64,000 bases of DNA from Bacteroidota bacterium (GCA_023422835.1 JAFAGI010000001.1:1-64000); one strand, 5' to 3'. Positions 52,975 to 61,702 are shown, counted from the first letter of the stretch. Numbers and translations: made by a program. The notes: a model not told the origin generated them from the sequence alone.

Positions 52975-53151
52975 ATGGGCGTTATCATTATACTTATTAT
53001 TGCAAGCATCGTGGTAGCAGGAGGTTTTCTTGTTGCATTCTTATGGAGTGTAAGGGATGGCCAATACGATGATAATTATTCTGCTGCTAACCGTATTTTA
53101 TTTGAAAACAAAACCAAAACAGAAAAAAATAATACAAAACAAACAAACTAA
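52975..53151 (+). CDS. ccoS: cbb3-type oxidase assembly protein CcoS
   Basis: A 58-residue protein: one membrane helix (MGVIIILIIASIVVAGGFLV) followed by FLWSVRDGQYDD, the conserved CcoS motif, and a Lys/Asn-rich tail. CcoS is needed for cofactor insertion into cbb3 oxidase. It is first in the operon, 16 bases before ccoNO. The copper ATPase gene ccoI, which often precedes ccoS, is not in the window. Confidence 0.93.
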   Translation: MGVIIILIIASIVVAGGFLVAFLWSVRDGQYDDNYSAANRILFENKTKTEKNNTKQTN

Positions 53152-53167
53152 TACTTAAAGTGTACTT

Positions 53168-55294
53168 ATGGAACTACAAAAATATACGTTCGACAATAAG
53201 ATCCCGAAAATGTTCGCTATTGCCACAATCACCTGGGGGTTTGTAGGTATGCTGGTTGGTGTGCTTATAGCTTTTCAGTTGGCTTATCCGGCACTAAATT
53301 TTGAACAGCCTTACACAACCTTTGGCCGTATAAGACCTTTGCATACCAATGCGGTGATCTTTGCGTTTGTGGGAAATGGTATTTTCACAGCGATCTACTA
53401 CTCTATGCCCAGGTTGCTCAAAACAGAGATGTTCAGCAGGCTGTTGGGGCAAATTCATTTCTGGGGATGGCAGCTTATTATTCTGTTGGCAGCAATCACT
53501 TTGCCGCTGGGCTTATCTTCTTCTAAAGAATATGCCGAACTGGAGTGGCCGATAGACATTGCCGTAGTGATTGTATGGGTAGTGCTGGGAATCAACATGT
53601 TTGGTACTATTTTAAAAAGAAGAGAACGTCACCTGTATGTTGCTATCTGGTTTTACATTGCTTCCTGGGTAGCTATTGCCATGCTTTATATTGTAAATAA
53701 TATTGAAATGCCTGTTACACTTACCAAGAGCTATTCCTGGTATGCAGGCGTGCAGGATGCACTGGTACAATGGTGGTACGGCCACAACGCGGTGGCTTTC
53801 TTCCTTACTACACCCTACCTGGGCCTCATGTATTATTTCCTTCCAAAAGCTGCCAACAGGCCGGTTTATTCTTACAGACTAAGTATTATTCACTTCTGGA
53901 GTTTAATATTCATTTACATCTGGGCAGGCCCGCACCACCTGCTATATACAGCTTTGCCTGAGTGGGCACAGAGTTTAGGTACTGCGTTCTCTGTAATGCT
54001 TATATTGCCAAGCTGGGGAGGTATGCTTAATGGTTTGTTTACCCTGCGCGGCGCCTGGGACAAAGTGAGGGTTGACCCGATATTGAAATTTATGGTGGTG
54101 GCTGTAACCGCTTATGGTATGGCTACCTTCGAAGGCCCGATGATGTCTTTGAAAAATGTAAACGCCATCTCCCACTACAGCGACTGGACAGTGGCACACG
54201 TGCACATTGGTGCATTAGGCTGGAACGGCTTTCTTACTTTCGGTATGCTTTACTGGTTGTTCCCGAGATTGTTCAATACAAAAATTTACTCTTTAAAGCT
54301 GGCCAATGCACACTTCTGGATTGGCACGCTGGGCATTGTATTGTACGCGATCCCTATGTATTGGGCAGCATTCCGTACGTACTTTATGCTGAGTGCATTT
54401 ACGCCTGAAGGCCAGTTGCAATACCAGTTTATAGACGTAGTGCAAAGCATGGTTCCTTTCTTTGTTTTAAGGGCGATAGGTGGTACCATTTACCTGGTCG
54501 GTGTGATCTTAATGATCTATAATCTTTACAAAACCGCCAAGGCCGGTAAATTCGTAAGATACGAAGAACACGAAGCGCCTGCGCTGGTTAAAAATTACCA
54601 ACCAACCAAACAGGACAAAAAATTCTGGCACTCCTGGATCGAGAGAAGGCCTATCACCTTACTGGTAGTAAGCCTGATAGTAGTGGGCATCGGTGGCGCC
54701 ATAGAGATTATACCTACATTCCTGATCAAATCCAACGTACCTACCATCGCAAGTGTGAAGCCTTATACACCACTTGAGTTACAGGGCAGAGATATTTACA
54801 TCAGAGAAGGTTGTAACAACTGCCACAGCCAGATGATTCGCCCGTTCAGGTACGAGGTAGCCCGCTATGGCGATTATTCAAAAGCAGGCGAGTTTGTGTA
54901 TGACCGTCCTTTTTTGTGGGGCTCCAAGCGTACAGGCCCTGACTTGGCACGTGTAGGCGCAAAATATCCTGATAGCTGGCACTTCAACCACATGATTGAT
55001 CCGGTATCGATTTCCCCGGGCTCCATCATGCCTCCTTATCCCTGGCTGGCAGAGGATGACCTGAATACCTCTACAACAAATTCAAAAATACATGCTATGC
55101 GTAAACTGGGTGTGCCTTATGCTCCCGGCTACGAAGCTATTGCAAACCAGGATCTGGAAGCCCAGGCTAAACAAATTGCCAACAGGTTAAAAGCAGATAA
55201 AATTGAAATAAGCGAGAAAAAAGAGATCATTGCGCTGATAGCTTATTTGCAAAGACTGGGCAAAGACATTAAAGCAGAGCAGGCTACTAATTAA
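53168..55294 (+). CDS. ccoNO: cbb3-type cytochrome c oxidase, fused CcoN-CcoO subunit
   Basis: A 708-residue fusion of subunit I (about 1-470) and subunit II (about 490-708). The CcoN part has twelve-helix character with the heme/copper His segments RPLHTNAVIFAFVGN, WWYGHNAVAFFLT, AGPHHLLYT and HVHIGALGWNGFLTF. The CcoO part has one membrane anchor, the heme c site EGCNNCHSQM and the axial Met in SPGSIMPPYPWL. It is the proton-pumping high-affinity oxidase core. Fusion is usual in Bacteroidota. Gaps to ccoS and ccoQ are 16 and 17 bases. Confidence 0.96.
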   Translation: MELQKYTFDNKIPKMFAIATITWGFVGMLVGVLIAFQLAYPALNFEQPYTTFGRIRPLHTNAVIFAFVGNGIFTAIYYSMPRLLKTEMFSRLLGQIHFWGWQLIILLAAITLPLGLSSSKEYAELEWPIDIAVVIVWVVLGINMFGTILKRRERHLYVAIWFYIASWVAIAMLYIVNNIEMPVTLTKSYSWYAGVQDALVQWWYGHNAVAFFLTTPYLGLMYYFLPKAANRPVYSYRLSIIHFWSLIFIYIWAGPHHLLYTALPEWAQSLGTAFSVMLILPSWGGMLNGLFTLRGAWDKVRVDPILKFMVVAVTAYGMATFEGPMMSLKNVNAISHYSDWTVAHVHIGALGWNGFLTFGMLYWLFPRLFNTKIYSLKLANAHFWIGTLGIVLYAIPMYWAAFRTYFMLSAFTPEGQLQYQFIDVVQSMVPFFVLRAIGGTIYLVGVILMIYNLYKTAKAGKFVRYEEHEAPALVKNYQPTKQDKKFWHSWIERRPITLLVVSLIVVGIGGAIEIIPTFLIKSNVPTIASVKPYTPLELQGRDIYIREGCNNCHSQMIRPFRYEVARYGDYSKAGEFVYDRPFLWGSKRTGPDLARVGAKYPDSWHFNHMIDPVSISPGSIMPPYPWLAEDDLNTSTTNSKIHAMRKLGVPYAPGYEAIANQDLEAQAKQIANRLKADKIEISEKKEIIALIAYLQRLGKDIKAEQATN

Positions 55295-55311
55295 GCTGAT
55301 AAATAAATACA

Positions 55312-55503
55312 ATGAAATTCACTTATTATCTGGAAAAAATACATGGAGTAAGCATTTATCCCATCATATCGCTTGCAGTCTTTGTACTGTTCTTCCTGAT
55401 CGTGCTGGTATGGACATACAAATCAGACAGCAGAACGATAGAATACATAGAAAATCTGCCGCTGGAAGAAGAGGATATGCCTGTAGGATCTGAAAACCGG
55501 TAA
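55312..55503 (+). CDS. ccoQ: cbb3 oxidase subunit CcoQ-like
   Basis: A 63-residue single-helix protein (helix about 13-36, PIISLAVFVLFFLIVLVWTY) with an acidic C-terminal tail. Size, helix and position between ccoNO and ccoP identify it as the small CcoQ/FixQ component that stabilises the complex. The sequence itself is weakly conserved. Confidence 0.85.
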   Translation: MKFTYYLEKIHGVSIYPIISLAVFVLFFLIVLVWTYKSDSRTIEYIENLPLEEEDMPVGSENR

Positions 55504-55545
55504 TAATCAGTAAAAACTTAAACATACGGATGAAACGGACATGAC

Positions 55546-55603
55546 AAACGCGAAGTTCCATCCGGCCATTAAGAAACAATAAAAAAGTTACGGATGAAAC
55601 TAA
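55546..55603 (+). repeat. Direct repeat copy 1 upstream of ccoP
   Basis: This 58-base unit recurs identically at 55635-55692, an 89-base offset. It carries a hairpin (GTTCCATCCG, 55555-55564, with CGGATGAAAC, 55591-55600) and an ATG at 55594 that opens a five-codon frame (MKLSK, stop at 55609). A shorter piece, ACGGATGAAAC, also occurs at 55527-55537. Confidence 0.9.
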
Positions 55604-55634
55604 GCAAATAGATTTTCTCCATACGTGAAAATTT

Positions 55635-55692
55635 AAACGCGAAGTTCCATCCGGCCATTAAGAAACAATAAAAAAGTTACGGATGAAACTAA
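55635..55692 (+). repeat. Direct repeat copy 2, containing the ccoP start
   Basis: Identical to 55546-55603. Here the ATG at 55683 is the true ccoP start; the copies diverge after the third codon. The same hairpin (55644-55653 with 55680-55689) covers the start codon. Confidence 0.9.
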
Positions 55693-56903
55693 AGTTCAGA
55701 ATATCCATTTTTATTTTTATGATGATCACATCGCTGTTTGCAGTGGCGCAAACCGAAGCTACGCCTGCAGCCCCCGTTGCAGATACAAATTCTCTGCTCG
55801 CTTTTGACACCAATACAGTGATGGCAATTTGTGTAGCCGCCTTGTTATTCGTGATCATCCTGTTGGCTTTCATGCTGAAGTCCAGCATAGACCTCTACAG
55901 GGATAAATACAAACAGGAAAGGACCTCCGGCGGCAATACCAAGGCTGCAAACATCCTGGTGGTATTTTTACTGGCTGGCTTTTCTGCCTTTGCCCAGACT
56001 GCCGAGCCTGCTGCTGCAGATGCTGTAGCTACAGCACCGTTAACCGCAGGACAGTTCAACAGCAGCATGATCACCATGATACTAGGTGTGGCCATTCTTA
56101 TTGAACTGTTCATTATCTTTTACCTGATCAAATGGATCAAATTCTTTACAGGCGTACAGGCATTTGAAGACAGAAGAAGAATTGAGCTCGGCGCAGATGA
56201 AAGTGTAGTTACCAGAGGCGGCTTTAAAGCTTGGTGGTACAGGATCAATAAATTCCGTTCCAACAAAGACGAAAAAGACCTGGATATCGGCCACAGCTAC
56301 GATGGTATCAGAGAGCTTGATAATGATACCCCACCTTGGTTTACCTGGTCATTTATAGCTACCATAATTATATCCTTAGCTTATATCTGGTACTACAATT
56401 CTCCGCGCGCTTTGAGCCAGGACGAAGAATATCAGCAGGAAGTGGCTATCGCCAATAAAAAACTGGAGACTTACATGGCCAGCCAGGCAAACAGCGTAGA
56501 CGAAACTACCGTGCAGATGCTGGATGCTGCAGGCATTCAAAGTGGTAATGATATATTCAAAACCAAATGTGTGGCCTGCCATGGCCAGCAGGGCGAAGGC
56601 GGTATCGGCCCAAACCTTACAGACAATTTTGCCTTGCACGGCGGCACCATTCATGATGTGTTCAAAACCATTAAATATGGTGTGGTAGATAAAGGAATGC
56701 AGGCTTGGAATGCAGAGCTCTCACCAATGCAGATAGCACAGGTATCCAGTTACGTGATGTCCTTACAGGGTACAAACCCACCGAACGGAAAGGCTCCGCA
56801 AGGCACAGAATTTAATCCTTCTGCTGCTCCGGCTGCCGGTGGCGACAGCACTGCCACACCAGCGGGTGCTGCCAGTGATACGGCGAAAGTTGCTGCTTTG
56901 TAA
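55683..56903 (+). CDS. ccoP: cbb3 oxidase subunit III, single-heme CcoP
   Basis: A 406-residue membrane-bound cytochrome c. The N-terminal 170 residues contain two similar blocks: a signal-like helix ending FAVAQTEATPAA, then a helix, and again a signal-like helix ending FSAFAQTAEPAAADA, then a helix (about 22-70 and 105-150). The SPFH-free middle leads to TPPWFTWSFIATIIISLAYI, the CcoP core helix, and one heme c site CVACHGQQGEGG (about 297-308) with an axial Met in DKGMQAWNAELS. Proteobacterial CcoP has two heme sites; only one CxxCH is here. An Ala/Thr/Pro-rich tail ends the protein. Confidence 0.92.
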   Translation: MKLKFRISIFIFMMITSLFAVAQTEATPAAPVADTNSLLAFDTNTVMAICVAALLFVIILLAFMLKSSIDLYRDKYKQERTSGGNTKAANILVVFLLAGFSAFAQTAEPAAADAVATAPLTAGQFNSSMITMILGVAILIELFIIFYLIKWIKFFTGVQAFEDRRRIELGADESVVTRGGFKAWWYRINKFRSNKDEKDLDIGHSYDGIRELDNDTPPWFTWSFIATIIISLAYIWYYNSPRALSQDEEYQQEVAIANKKLETYMASQANSVDETTVQMLDAAGIQSGNDIFKTKCVACHGQQGEGGIGPNLTDNFALHGGTIHDVFKTIKYGVVDKGMQAWNAELSPMQIAQVSSYVMSLQGTNPPNGKAPQGTEFNPSAAPAAGGDSTATPAGAASDTAKVAAL

Positions 56904-56925
56904 GGCTGCGCGTCTTTCTTATTAG

Positions 56926-56991
56926 GAAGGTCTGTATGCGTTTTAATTAGATTTCCTGACGAAATTTAAATAATTTTGCAGACAGACCTTC
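56926..56991. repeat. 10-bp inverted repeat spanning the ccoG upstream region
   Basis: GAAGGTCTGT (56926-56935) and ACAGACCTTC (56982-56991) are perfect inverse copies 46 bases apart. Between them lies TAATTTTG (56971-56978), a full -7 match. It could be a terminator after ccoP, an operator for an internal promoter, or both. Confidence 0.6.
56971..56978 (+). promoter_or_regulatory. Candidate -7 box for ccoG
   Basis: TAATTTTG matches TAnnTTTG, 40 bases before the ccoG start. The -33 region (TTAG near 56947) is a partial match. ccoG, ccoH and the SafE-like gene may therefore have their own promoter. Confidence 0.45.
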
Positions 56992-57018
56992 TTCTTTTAA
57001 ATAACCTAACTTAAGACG

Positions 57019-58455
57019 ATGAGCGATATTGAGTATTCAAACAATTTAAAAGATCTATCCGAGACTTACGATACCATACAGGAGGCCTTCAGAAACAGGA
57101 TGAGCAATACTGATGAGAAAGGAAAGTATAAGCACGTATATGCGTCTAAGCCTAAAGGAAAATTTTACAACATCAGGACCATACTTTCTTATGTATACCT
57201 GCTTTTGTTCGTAGGATTACCGTTTATTAAGGTGAATGGCCAGCCTTTGATCCTGCTCAACTTCCCTGCCGGAAAATTTATCCTCTTCAGCAAGGTGTTT
57301 TGGCCGCAGGACTTTTTCATTTTTGCTATCGGCATGATCGCGGCAATTATTTTTATTGCTTTGTTCACGGTTATCTTCGGCAGGTTGTTCTGCGGATGGA
57401 TCTGCCCTCAAACCATTTTCATGGAAATGTTTTTCAGGAAAATAGAATGGGTCATTGAAGGCACTCCTGCTGAACAAAAAAGACTGAATGCTGCTCCCTG
57501 GACGGGCAAAAAAATATTTAAGAAAACGCTGAAACATGTAGTCTTCTTCCTGTTCTCCTTTATCATAGCCAACACTTTCCTGGCGTACATTGTAGGCGTA
57601 GATGAGCTGTACGACATGATCAAACACCCTGCCGCCAACATCGGCACCCTGGTAGCCCTGCTGGCTTTCACCGGTGTGTTTTATGCAGTCTTTGCCTTTG
57701 TAAGAGATATCGTCTGCACAACCATCTGCCCGTATGGCAGGTTGCAGAGCGTACTTTTTGATAAAGACACCATGCAGGTAGCCTACGATTACAAACGGGG
57801 CGAGCCACGCGGAAAAGTAAAGAAACGCGAAGAAAATAACCTGGGCGATTGTATTGATTGCAACCGTTGTGTGGTTGTGTGCCCAACTGGTATAGACATC
57901 CGCAACGGTGTACAGATGGAATGCGTGGGCTGTACAGCCTGTATTGATGCCTGTGATGAAATGATGATAAAAGTAAACAGGCCAACCGGGCTTATCAGGT
58001 ATGCTTCCGAAAATGAAATTGCAGACAAAAAGAAATTCCACCTGAACTTTAAAGTAAAAGGCTATTCTTTTATTCTGCTACTTCTGCTGGGTGTGATGAC
58101 CTACCTGATAGCTTCCGGAAAGTCAATAGACACCAACATTACCAGAGCGCAGGGGCAGTTGTATACAGAACAACAGGACGGTAAAATCACCAATCTGTAC
58201 AATGCCAAGATCATTAACAAAACAAATAAGCTTCAATCTTATAAAATGAAGGTGGAAGGCATAGATGCAGAAGTAAAAATGGTGACAGACGATAAAGCAT
58301 TGCTGAAACCAGAGGCCATCAATGAAGTTACTTTCTTCATCAACATAGATAAAAGCAAGCTCAGGGAAAGAAAAACAGATCTCCTGGTAGGCGTCTACAA
58401 CGATGGGGAACTGGTAGAGACCGTAAAAACTACTTTCTTGGGGCCATTTAAATAA
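57019..58455 (+). CDS. ccoG: cbb3 oxidase accessory ferredoxin-like protein CcoG
   Basis: A 478-residue membrane protein of the CcoG/FixG/RdxA family. Membrane helices occur at about 50-70, 95-120, 175-195, 210-230 and 345-365. GRLFCGWICPQTIF and ICPYGRLQSVLFDKD are the conserved loop motifs. Two ferredoxin-type cluster motifs, CIDCNRCVVVCPTGID and CVGCTACIDACDEM, follow. A C-terminal Ig-like domain faces the periplasm. It is thought to reduce copper for insertion into the oxidase. Gap to ccoP is 115 bases; ccoH follows after 15. Confidence 0.95.
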   Translation: MSDIEYSNNLKDLSETYDTIQEAFRNRMSNTDEKGKYKHVYASKPKGKFYNIRTILSYVYLLLFVGLPFIKVNGQPLILLNFPAGKFILFSKVFWPQDFFIFAIGMIAAIIFIALFTVIFGRLFCGWICPQTIFMEMFFRKIEWVIEGTPAEQKRLNAAPWTGKKIFKKTLKHVVFFLFSFIIANTFLAYIVGVDELYDMIKHPAANIGTLVALLAFTGVFYAVFAFVRDIVCTTICPYGRLQSVLFDKDTMQVAYDYKRGEPRGKVKKREENNLGDCIDCNRCVVVCPTGIDIRNGVQMECVGCTACIDACDEMMIKVNRPTGLIRYASENEIADKKKFHLNFKVKGYSFILLLLLGVMTYLIASGKSIDTNITRAQGQLYTEQQDGKITNLYNAKIINKTNKLQSYKMKVEGIDAEVKMVTDDKALLKPEAINEVTFFINIDKSKLRERKTDLLVGVYNDGELVETVKTTFLGPFK

Positions 58456-58470
58456 TAATAAATATAAACA

Positions 58471-58920
58471 ATGAGATTTAACTGGGGTTATGGCATATTG
58501 GTAGTAATCATCCTTTTCCTGATCGGGTTAGGAACAATGGTCTTTATTTCCATGAGAGAAAAGAACAGCATAGAACTGATTGAAGAAAAATATTATGAAA
58601 AGGAACTGGTATTCCAGGACCAGATAGATGCGCAAAACAACCTTGCCGCACTCTACCCTGATTCCCTGAATATTGCAGACACCAATGGCGTGGTATTCAT
58701 AAAACTGCCTTCTAAAGCTGCACGCGTAGACAGCGGATATGTAGAATTCATCAGGCCTTCAGACAAAACAAAGGACAGGCGTATAGCGTTGCATGTAAAT
58801 GAAAGCGGTGAGCTTTCGTTGCCTAAATCAAACTTTGTTCCTGGGCTGTATAAGTTCCGCATAGGCTGGTCAACGGATGGCATAAATTATGTAAAGAAAA
58901 AAGACTTTATTGTAAAATAA
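58471..58920 (+). CDS. ccoH: FixH/CcoH-family oxidase assembly protein
   Basis: A 149-residue protein with one membrane helix (about 7-27, GILVVIILFLIGLGTMVFIS) and a periplasmic beta domain ending GLYKFRIGWSTDGINYVKKK. The EKYYEKELVFQDQIDAQNN segment after the helix is a FixH-family feature. It supports assembly of cbb3 oxidase. It lies 15 bases after ccoG and 5 bases before the SafE-like gene. Confidence 0.9.
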   Translation: MRFNWGYGILVVIILFLIGLGTMVFISMREKNSIELIEEKYYEKELVFQDQIDAQNNLAALYPDSLNIADTNGVVFIKLPSKAARVDSGYVEFIRPSDKTKDRRIALHVNESGELSLPKSNFVPGLYKFRIGWSTDGINYVKKKDFIVK

Positions 58921-58925
58921 TAACC

Positions 58926-59630
58926 ATGTGGTTTAGTATTCTTACAGGATTGAGCATTGGCTTCCTCGGAAGTTTTCACTGTATAGGCATGTGCGGGCCT
59001 ATAGCGCTTTCATTGCCTATACATAATAAACCCAAAGCAGAAAAAGCATTGGTAATTTTTTTATACAATTTCGGCAGGGCCCTCACCTATGCGGCGTTTG
59101 GCGCCATTCTTGGGTTTATTAGCAACCGTTTCTTCCTGGTGGGTTACCAGCAGACAGTTTCTGTAATTGCAGGCGCGCTGATTCTTTTATTCCTAGTATT
59201 TACCTATTGTTTCCCCAACGACAGCACTGTGTTTGGCAGGTTTCATACAAGTGTACAAAATTTATTGGGGAAAGCACTGTATGGTAAAAAAAATAATTTT
59301 TCTTACCTCACTATCGGCTTGCTGAACGGCCTGCTGCCCTGTGGGCTGGTATACCTGGCGGTTGCCACATCGCTTACTACAGGCAGTGCAATAAACGGCG
59401 CCATACTGATGTTTTTCTTTGGAATAGGTACTTTTCCACTTATGATCTCTCTGCTGGTGCTGGGAAATTACATATCTGTAAGTGCAAGAAAAAAAGTAAG
59501 AAAGCTTGTTCCCTACTTTATAGCGTTTATGGCTGTATTGTTGATTCTAAGAGGCATGAACCTTGGTATCCCCTATATTAGCCCTGCATTGGGCAATGCA
59601 GACAAGTCAGGTGCAGTACATTGTCATTAG
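58926..59630 (+). CDS. Sulfite exporter TauE/SafE-like (UreH/DsbD-type) membrane protein
   Basis: A 234-residue protein with about six helices. The start GLSIGFLGSFHCIGMCGPIA contains the H-C-x-G-M-C-G-P motif and GLLNGLLPCGLVYLAVATSL the L-P-C-G motif, which define the UreH/CcdA-like SafE group. In many genomes such genes follow cco operons, and a copper or redox role in oxidase assembly is suspected; the name TauE/SafE does not imply sulfite export. A His/Cys-type end (AVHCH) could bind metal. It ends 4 bases into the convergent kinase gene. Confidence 0.9.
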   Translation: MWFSILTGLSIGFLGSFHCIGMCGPIALSLPIHNKPKAEKALVIFLYNFGRALTYAAFGAILGFISNRFFLVGYQQTVSVIAGALILLFLVFTYCFPNDSTVFGRFHTSVQNLLGKALYGKKNNFSYLTIGLLNGLLPCGLVYLAVATSLTTGSAINGAILMFFFGIGTFPLMISLLVLGNYISVSARKKVRKLVPYFIAFMAVLLILRGMNLGIPYISPALGNADKSGAVHCH

Positions 59631-60262
59631 AAAAGTCCGTATAATGCTCCCTCTACCCTGTTGATGATCTCGCCGAAATCTTCGTCATTGTCTACAAAGT
59701 TCAGCTTATCAATATCAATGATCAGCAGTTTACCTTCCTTGTAGTTCTTTGCCCATTTGTTGTACAGCTCGTTGAGCTTTTTCAGGTAATCCAGGCGGAT
59801 GTTCTCTTCATATTCCCTGCCCCGTTTTTGTATTCTTTCCACCAGTGCAGGCACAGAGCCTTTCAGGTAGATGACCAGGTCAGGTGGGGTGATCAGCCGC
59901 TTTAAAGTAGTATAAAAATCGTGGTAGTTTTCAAAATCGCGTGAGCTCATCAGCCCCATATCGTGCAGGTTAGGTGCAAAAATATCTGCATCTTCATAGA
60001 TGGTCCTGTCCTGTATCACGGTATCTTTTCCATGCTGTATTTCCAATACTTGTTTGAGCCTGCTGTTGAGAAAATATATCTGCAGGTTAAAGCTCCACCT
60101 GGGCATATCATCGTAAAAATCATTGATATACGGGTTGTAATCGATCTCTTCAAAATGGGGGCTCCAGTTGTAATGCTTACTCAGCATTGCGGTAAGCGTA
60201 GTCTTGCCTGCCCCGATATTGCCTGCAACGGCTATGTGCTTAGGCACTTTTGTTTTAGACAT
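59627..60262 (-). CDS. Deoxynucleoside kinase
   Basis: A 211-residue deoxyadenosine/deoxyguanosine kinase-type enzyme. It has the P-loop GNIGAGKTTLTAML, the DRTIYEDADIFA segment (family D/E-R-S type, catalytic and base-recognition region) and a lid-like RIQKRGREYEENI. It phosphorylates salvaged deoxynucleosides. The exact base preference is not visible. Its upstream neighbour trpS is on the same strand, 38 bases away. Confidence 0.92.
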   Translation of the reverse strand: MSKTKVPKHIAVAGNIGAGKTTLTAMLSKHYNWSPHFEEIDYNPYINDFYDDMPRWSFNLQIYFLNSRLKQVLEIQHGKDTVIQDRTIYEDADIFAPNLHDMGLMSSRDFENYHDFYTTLKRLITPPDLVIYLKGSVPALVERIQKRGREYEENIRLDYLKKLNELYNKWAKNYKEGKLLIIDIDKLNFVDNDEDFGEIINRVEGALYGLF

Positions 60263-60300
60263 AGAGAAATAGTTAGAAGGTATAAATTTAAATCTTTTTT

Positions 60301-61296
60301 TTAATATTTCATACCTACTCCTTCTCTCACCTTGTCAATGGTGGCGCGTGCGCTGATACGTGCTTTTTCAGCGCCTTCACGCATTACTTTTTGCAGATAA
60401 GCTTTATCGTGTTGAATTTCCATAGCGCGTGCCCGTATAGGCGCCAGGAATGCAACCATATCTTCGGCCAGTTGTTTCTTCATATCTCCGTACCTGATTA
60501 CGCAGTTATTAAAATCCACATCAAATTTTTCAAAAGTATGTTTTGTACTCACGAGAGACATAAGCGTAAAAAGATTCTGAATATAGTCAGGCTTTTCAGA
60601 ATTGTTTTCCGTAGGGCCGCTGTCAGTCTTGGCTTTCATGATCTTTTTCCTTACCAGTTCATCACTGTCTGACAGGTAAATGGTAGCCATCTGGTTTTCA
60701 CTTTTGCTCATCTTGCCATTTCCGTCCAGGCTCATGATCTTTACCAGGTCATTGCTGTAGTTAAATGCGTAAGGCATCGGGAAAACCTCGCCATACCTGT
60801 GGTTGAAACGTTCAGCAAAATTACGGGCCATTTCCAGGTGTTGCTCCTGGTCTTTGCCAACCGGCACTTTTACTGATCGGTGAATAAGAATATCAGCAGC
60901 CATGAGCACCGGGTACGTAAGCAGCCCGGCATTGACGTTATTCGGGTTCAGGCGCACCTTATCTTTAAAGGTAGGTACTTTTTCCAGTTCGCCTTTGTAG
61001 GCCAGCATGTTTAAATAAAGGTATAGTTCAGCAATTTCTGGCACATCGCTCTGCACATAGAGGGTTACTTTTTCGGGGTCAAGGCCACAGGCAATATTTT
61101 CTGCAATCACGCGGTGTACGCTGTCTTTTAATTCTTTGGTGTCCGGGTGTGTGGTAAGGCTGTGCCAGTTGGCCACAAAAAAATAACAATCATACTCATG
61201 CTGCATGCGCACAAAGTTGCGCATTGCGCCGAAATAATTTCCCAAATGCAGGAAACCTGTAGGCCTTATGCCGCTTAAAACTACTTCCTTTCTCAT
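60301..61296 (-). CDS. trpS: Tryptophan--tRNA ligase
   Basis: From the Met at 61296 (MRKEVVLSGIRPTGFLHLGN) the product is 331 residues; a Met six codons earlier is possible. The class I signatures are GFLHLGNYFG (HIGH type) and GKMSKSENQMA (KMSKS). The DILIHRSVKVPVGKDQEQHL segment contacts ATP and tryptophan. Length is normal. The aminoacylation domain and the helical C-terminus are complete. Confidence 0.96.
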   Translation of the reverse strand: MRKEVVLSGIRPTGFLHLGNYFGAMRNFVRMQHEYDCYFFVANWHSLTTHPDTKELKDSVHRVIAENIACGLDPEKVTLYVQSDVPEIAELYLYLNMLAYKGELEKVPTFKDKVRLNPNNVNAGLLTYPVLMAADILIHRSVKVPVGKDQEQHLEMARNFAERFNHRYGEVFPMPYAFNYSNDLVKIMSLDGNGKMSKSENQMATIYLSDSDELVRKKIMKAKTDSGPTENNSEKPDYIQNLFTLMSLVSTKHTFEKFDVDFNNCVIRYGDMKKQLAEDMVAFLAPIRARAMEIQHDKAYLQKVMREGAEKARISARATIDKVREGVGMKY

Positions 61297-61314
61297 AGTT
61301 GGCGAAGTTAGCAA

Positions 61315-61694
61315 AGTGAGAGAAAAAAGGAAAATTTAAATTTGGCAGCGTATATACAACGCCAGTAAATAATAATTCATCAACCAAATGGTAAGCATCT
61401 TTCTTTATCTTTAATTGCCTTTGAAAACCTGTTGCATAATCGGCTGTATTGTACCTGCTATACCCGGAGTAGCGCTGGTTTGGGTCGACCTGCTGCTACC
61501 GGCACAGTGATGGTGTTCACAACTGTACTGGATTGTATAGTACCCGCCCGAATGGGAAACCTAAAGATTCGCTGGTACCGAATGGGGAATACAGAACTTT
61601 TCTGATAGGCAATCAATAATCAAGTTTATTTATTTTAAAATCATTACATAAAAAATCCTCTATTTCGGGGATTGCCTGCTACTTTGTGCACCCT
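61315..61694. other. Intergenic stretch without recognised gene
   Basis: About 380 bases upstream of trpS and of the DUF2846-like gene. I see no coding frame or tRNA. A 7-bp hairpin (61654-61660 with 61667-61673) has a T run only on the minus strand, where no gene needs it. The stretch 61440-61600 is more GC-rich than its surroundings and may be an old gene remnant. Confidence 0.45.
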
Positions 61695-61702
61695 TATTTT
61701 TG
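61671..61702 (+). promoter_or_regulatory. Candidate promoter of the DUF2846-like gene
   Basis: ATTG (61671-61674) and TATTTTTG (61695-61702), 20 bases apart, give a full -7 match and a one-change -33 match to the phylum pattern. The start codon lies 38 bases downstream. Confidence 0.5.

Noticed and set aside
55546..55692. CRISPR or insertion-sequence end
   Set aside because: Only two direct copies, including a coding start; this is a simple tandem duplication without terminal inverted repeats or a transposase.
57217..58041. Minus-strand frame (274 codons) opposite ccoG
   Set aside because: CcoG motifs are unmistakable on the plus strand; the opposite frame is a shadow with no motif.
61654..61673. 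Minus-strand terminator upstream of the DUF2846-like gene
   Set aside because: The T run is on the minus strand, but no minus-strand gene lies upstream of it; it also overlaps the candidate -33 element of the plus-strand gene.
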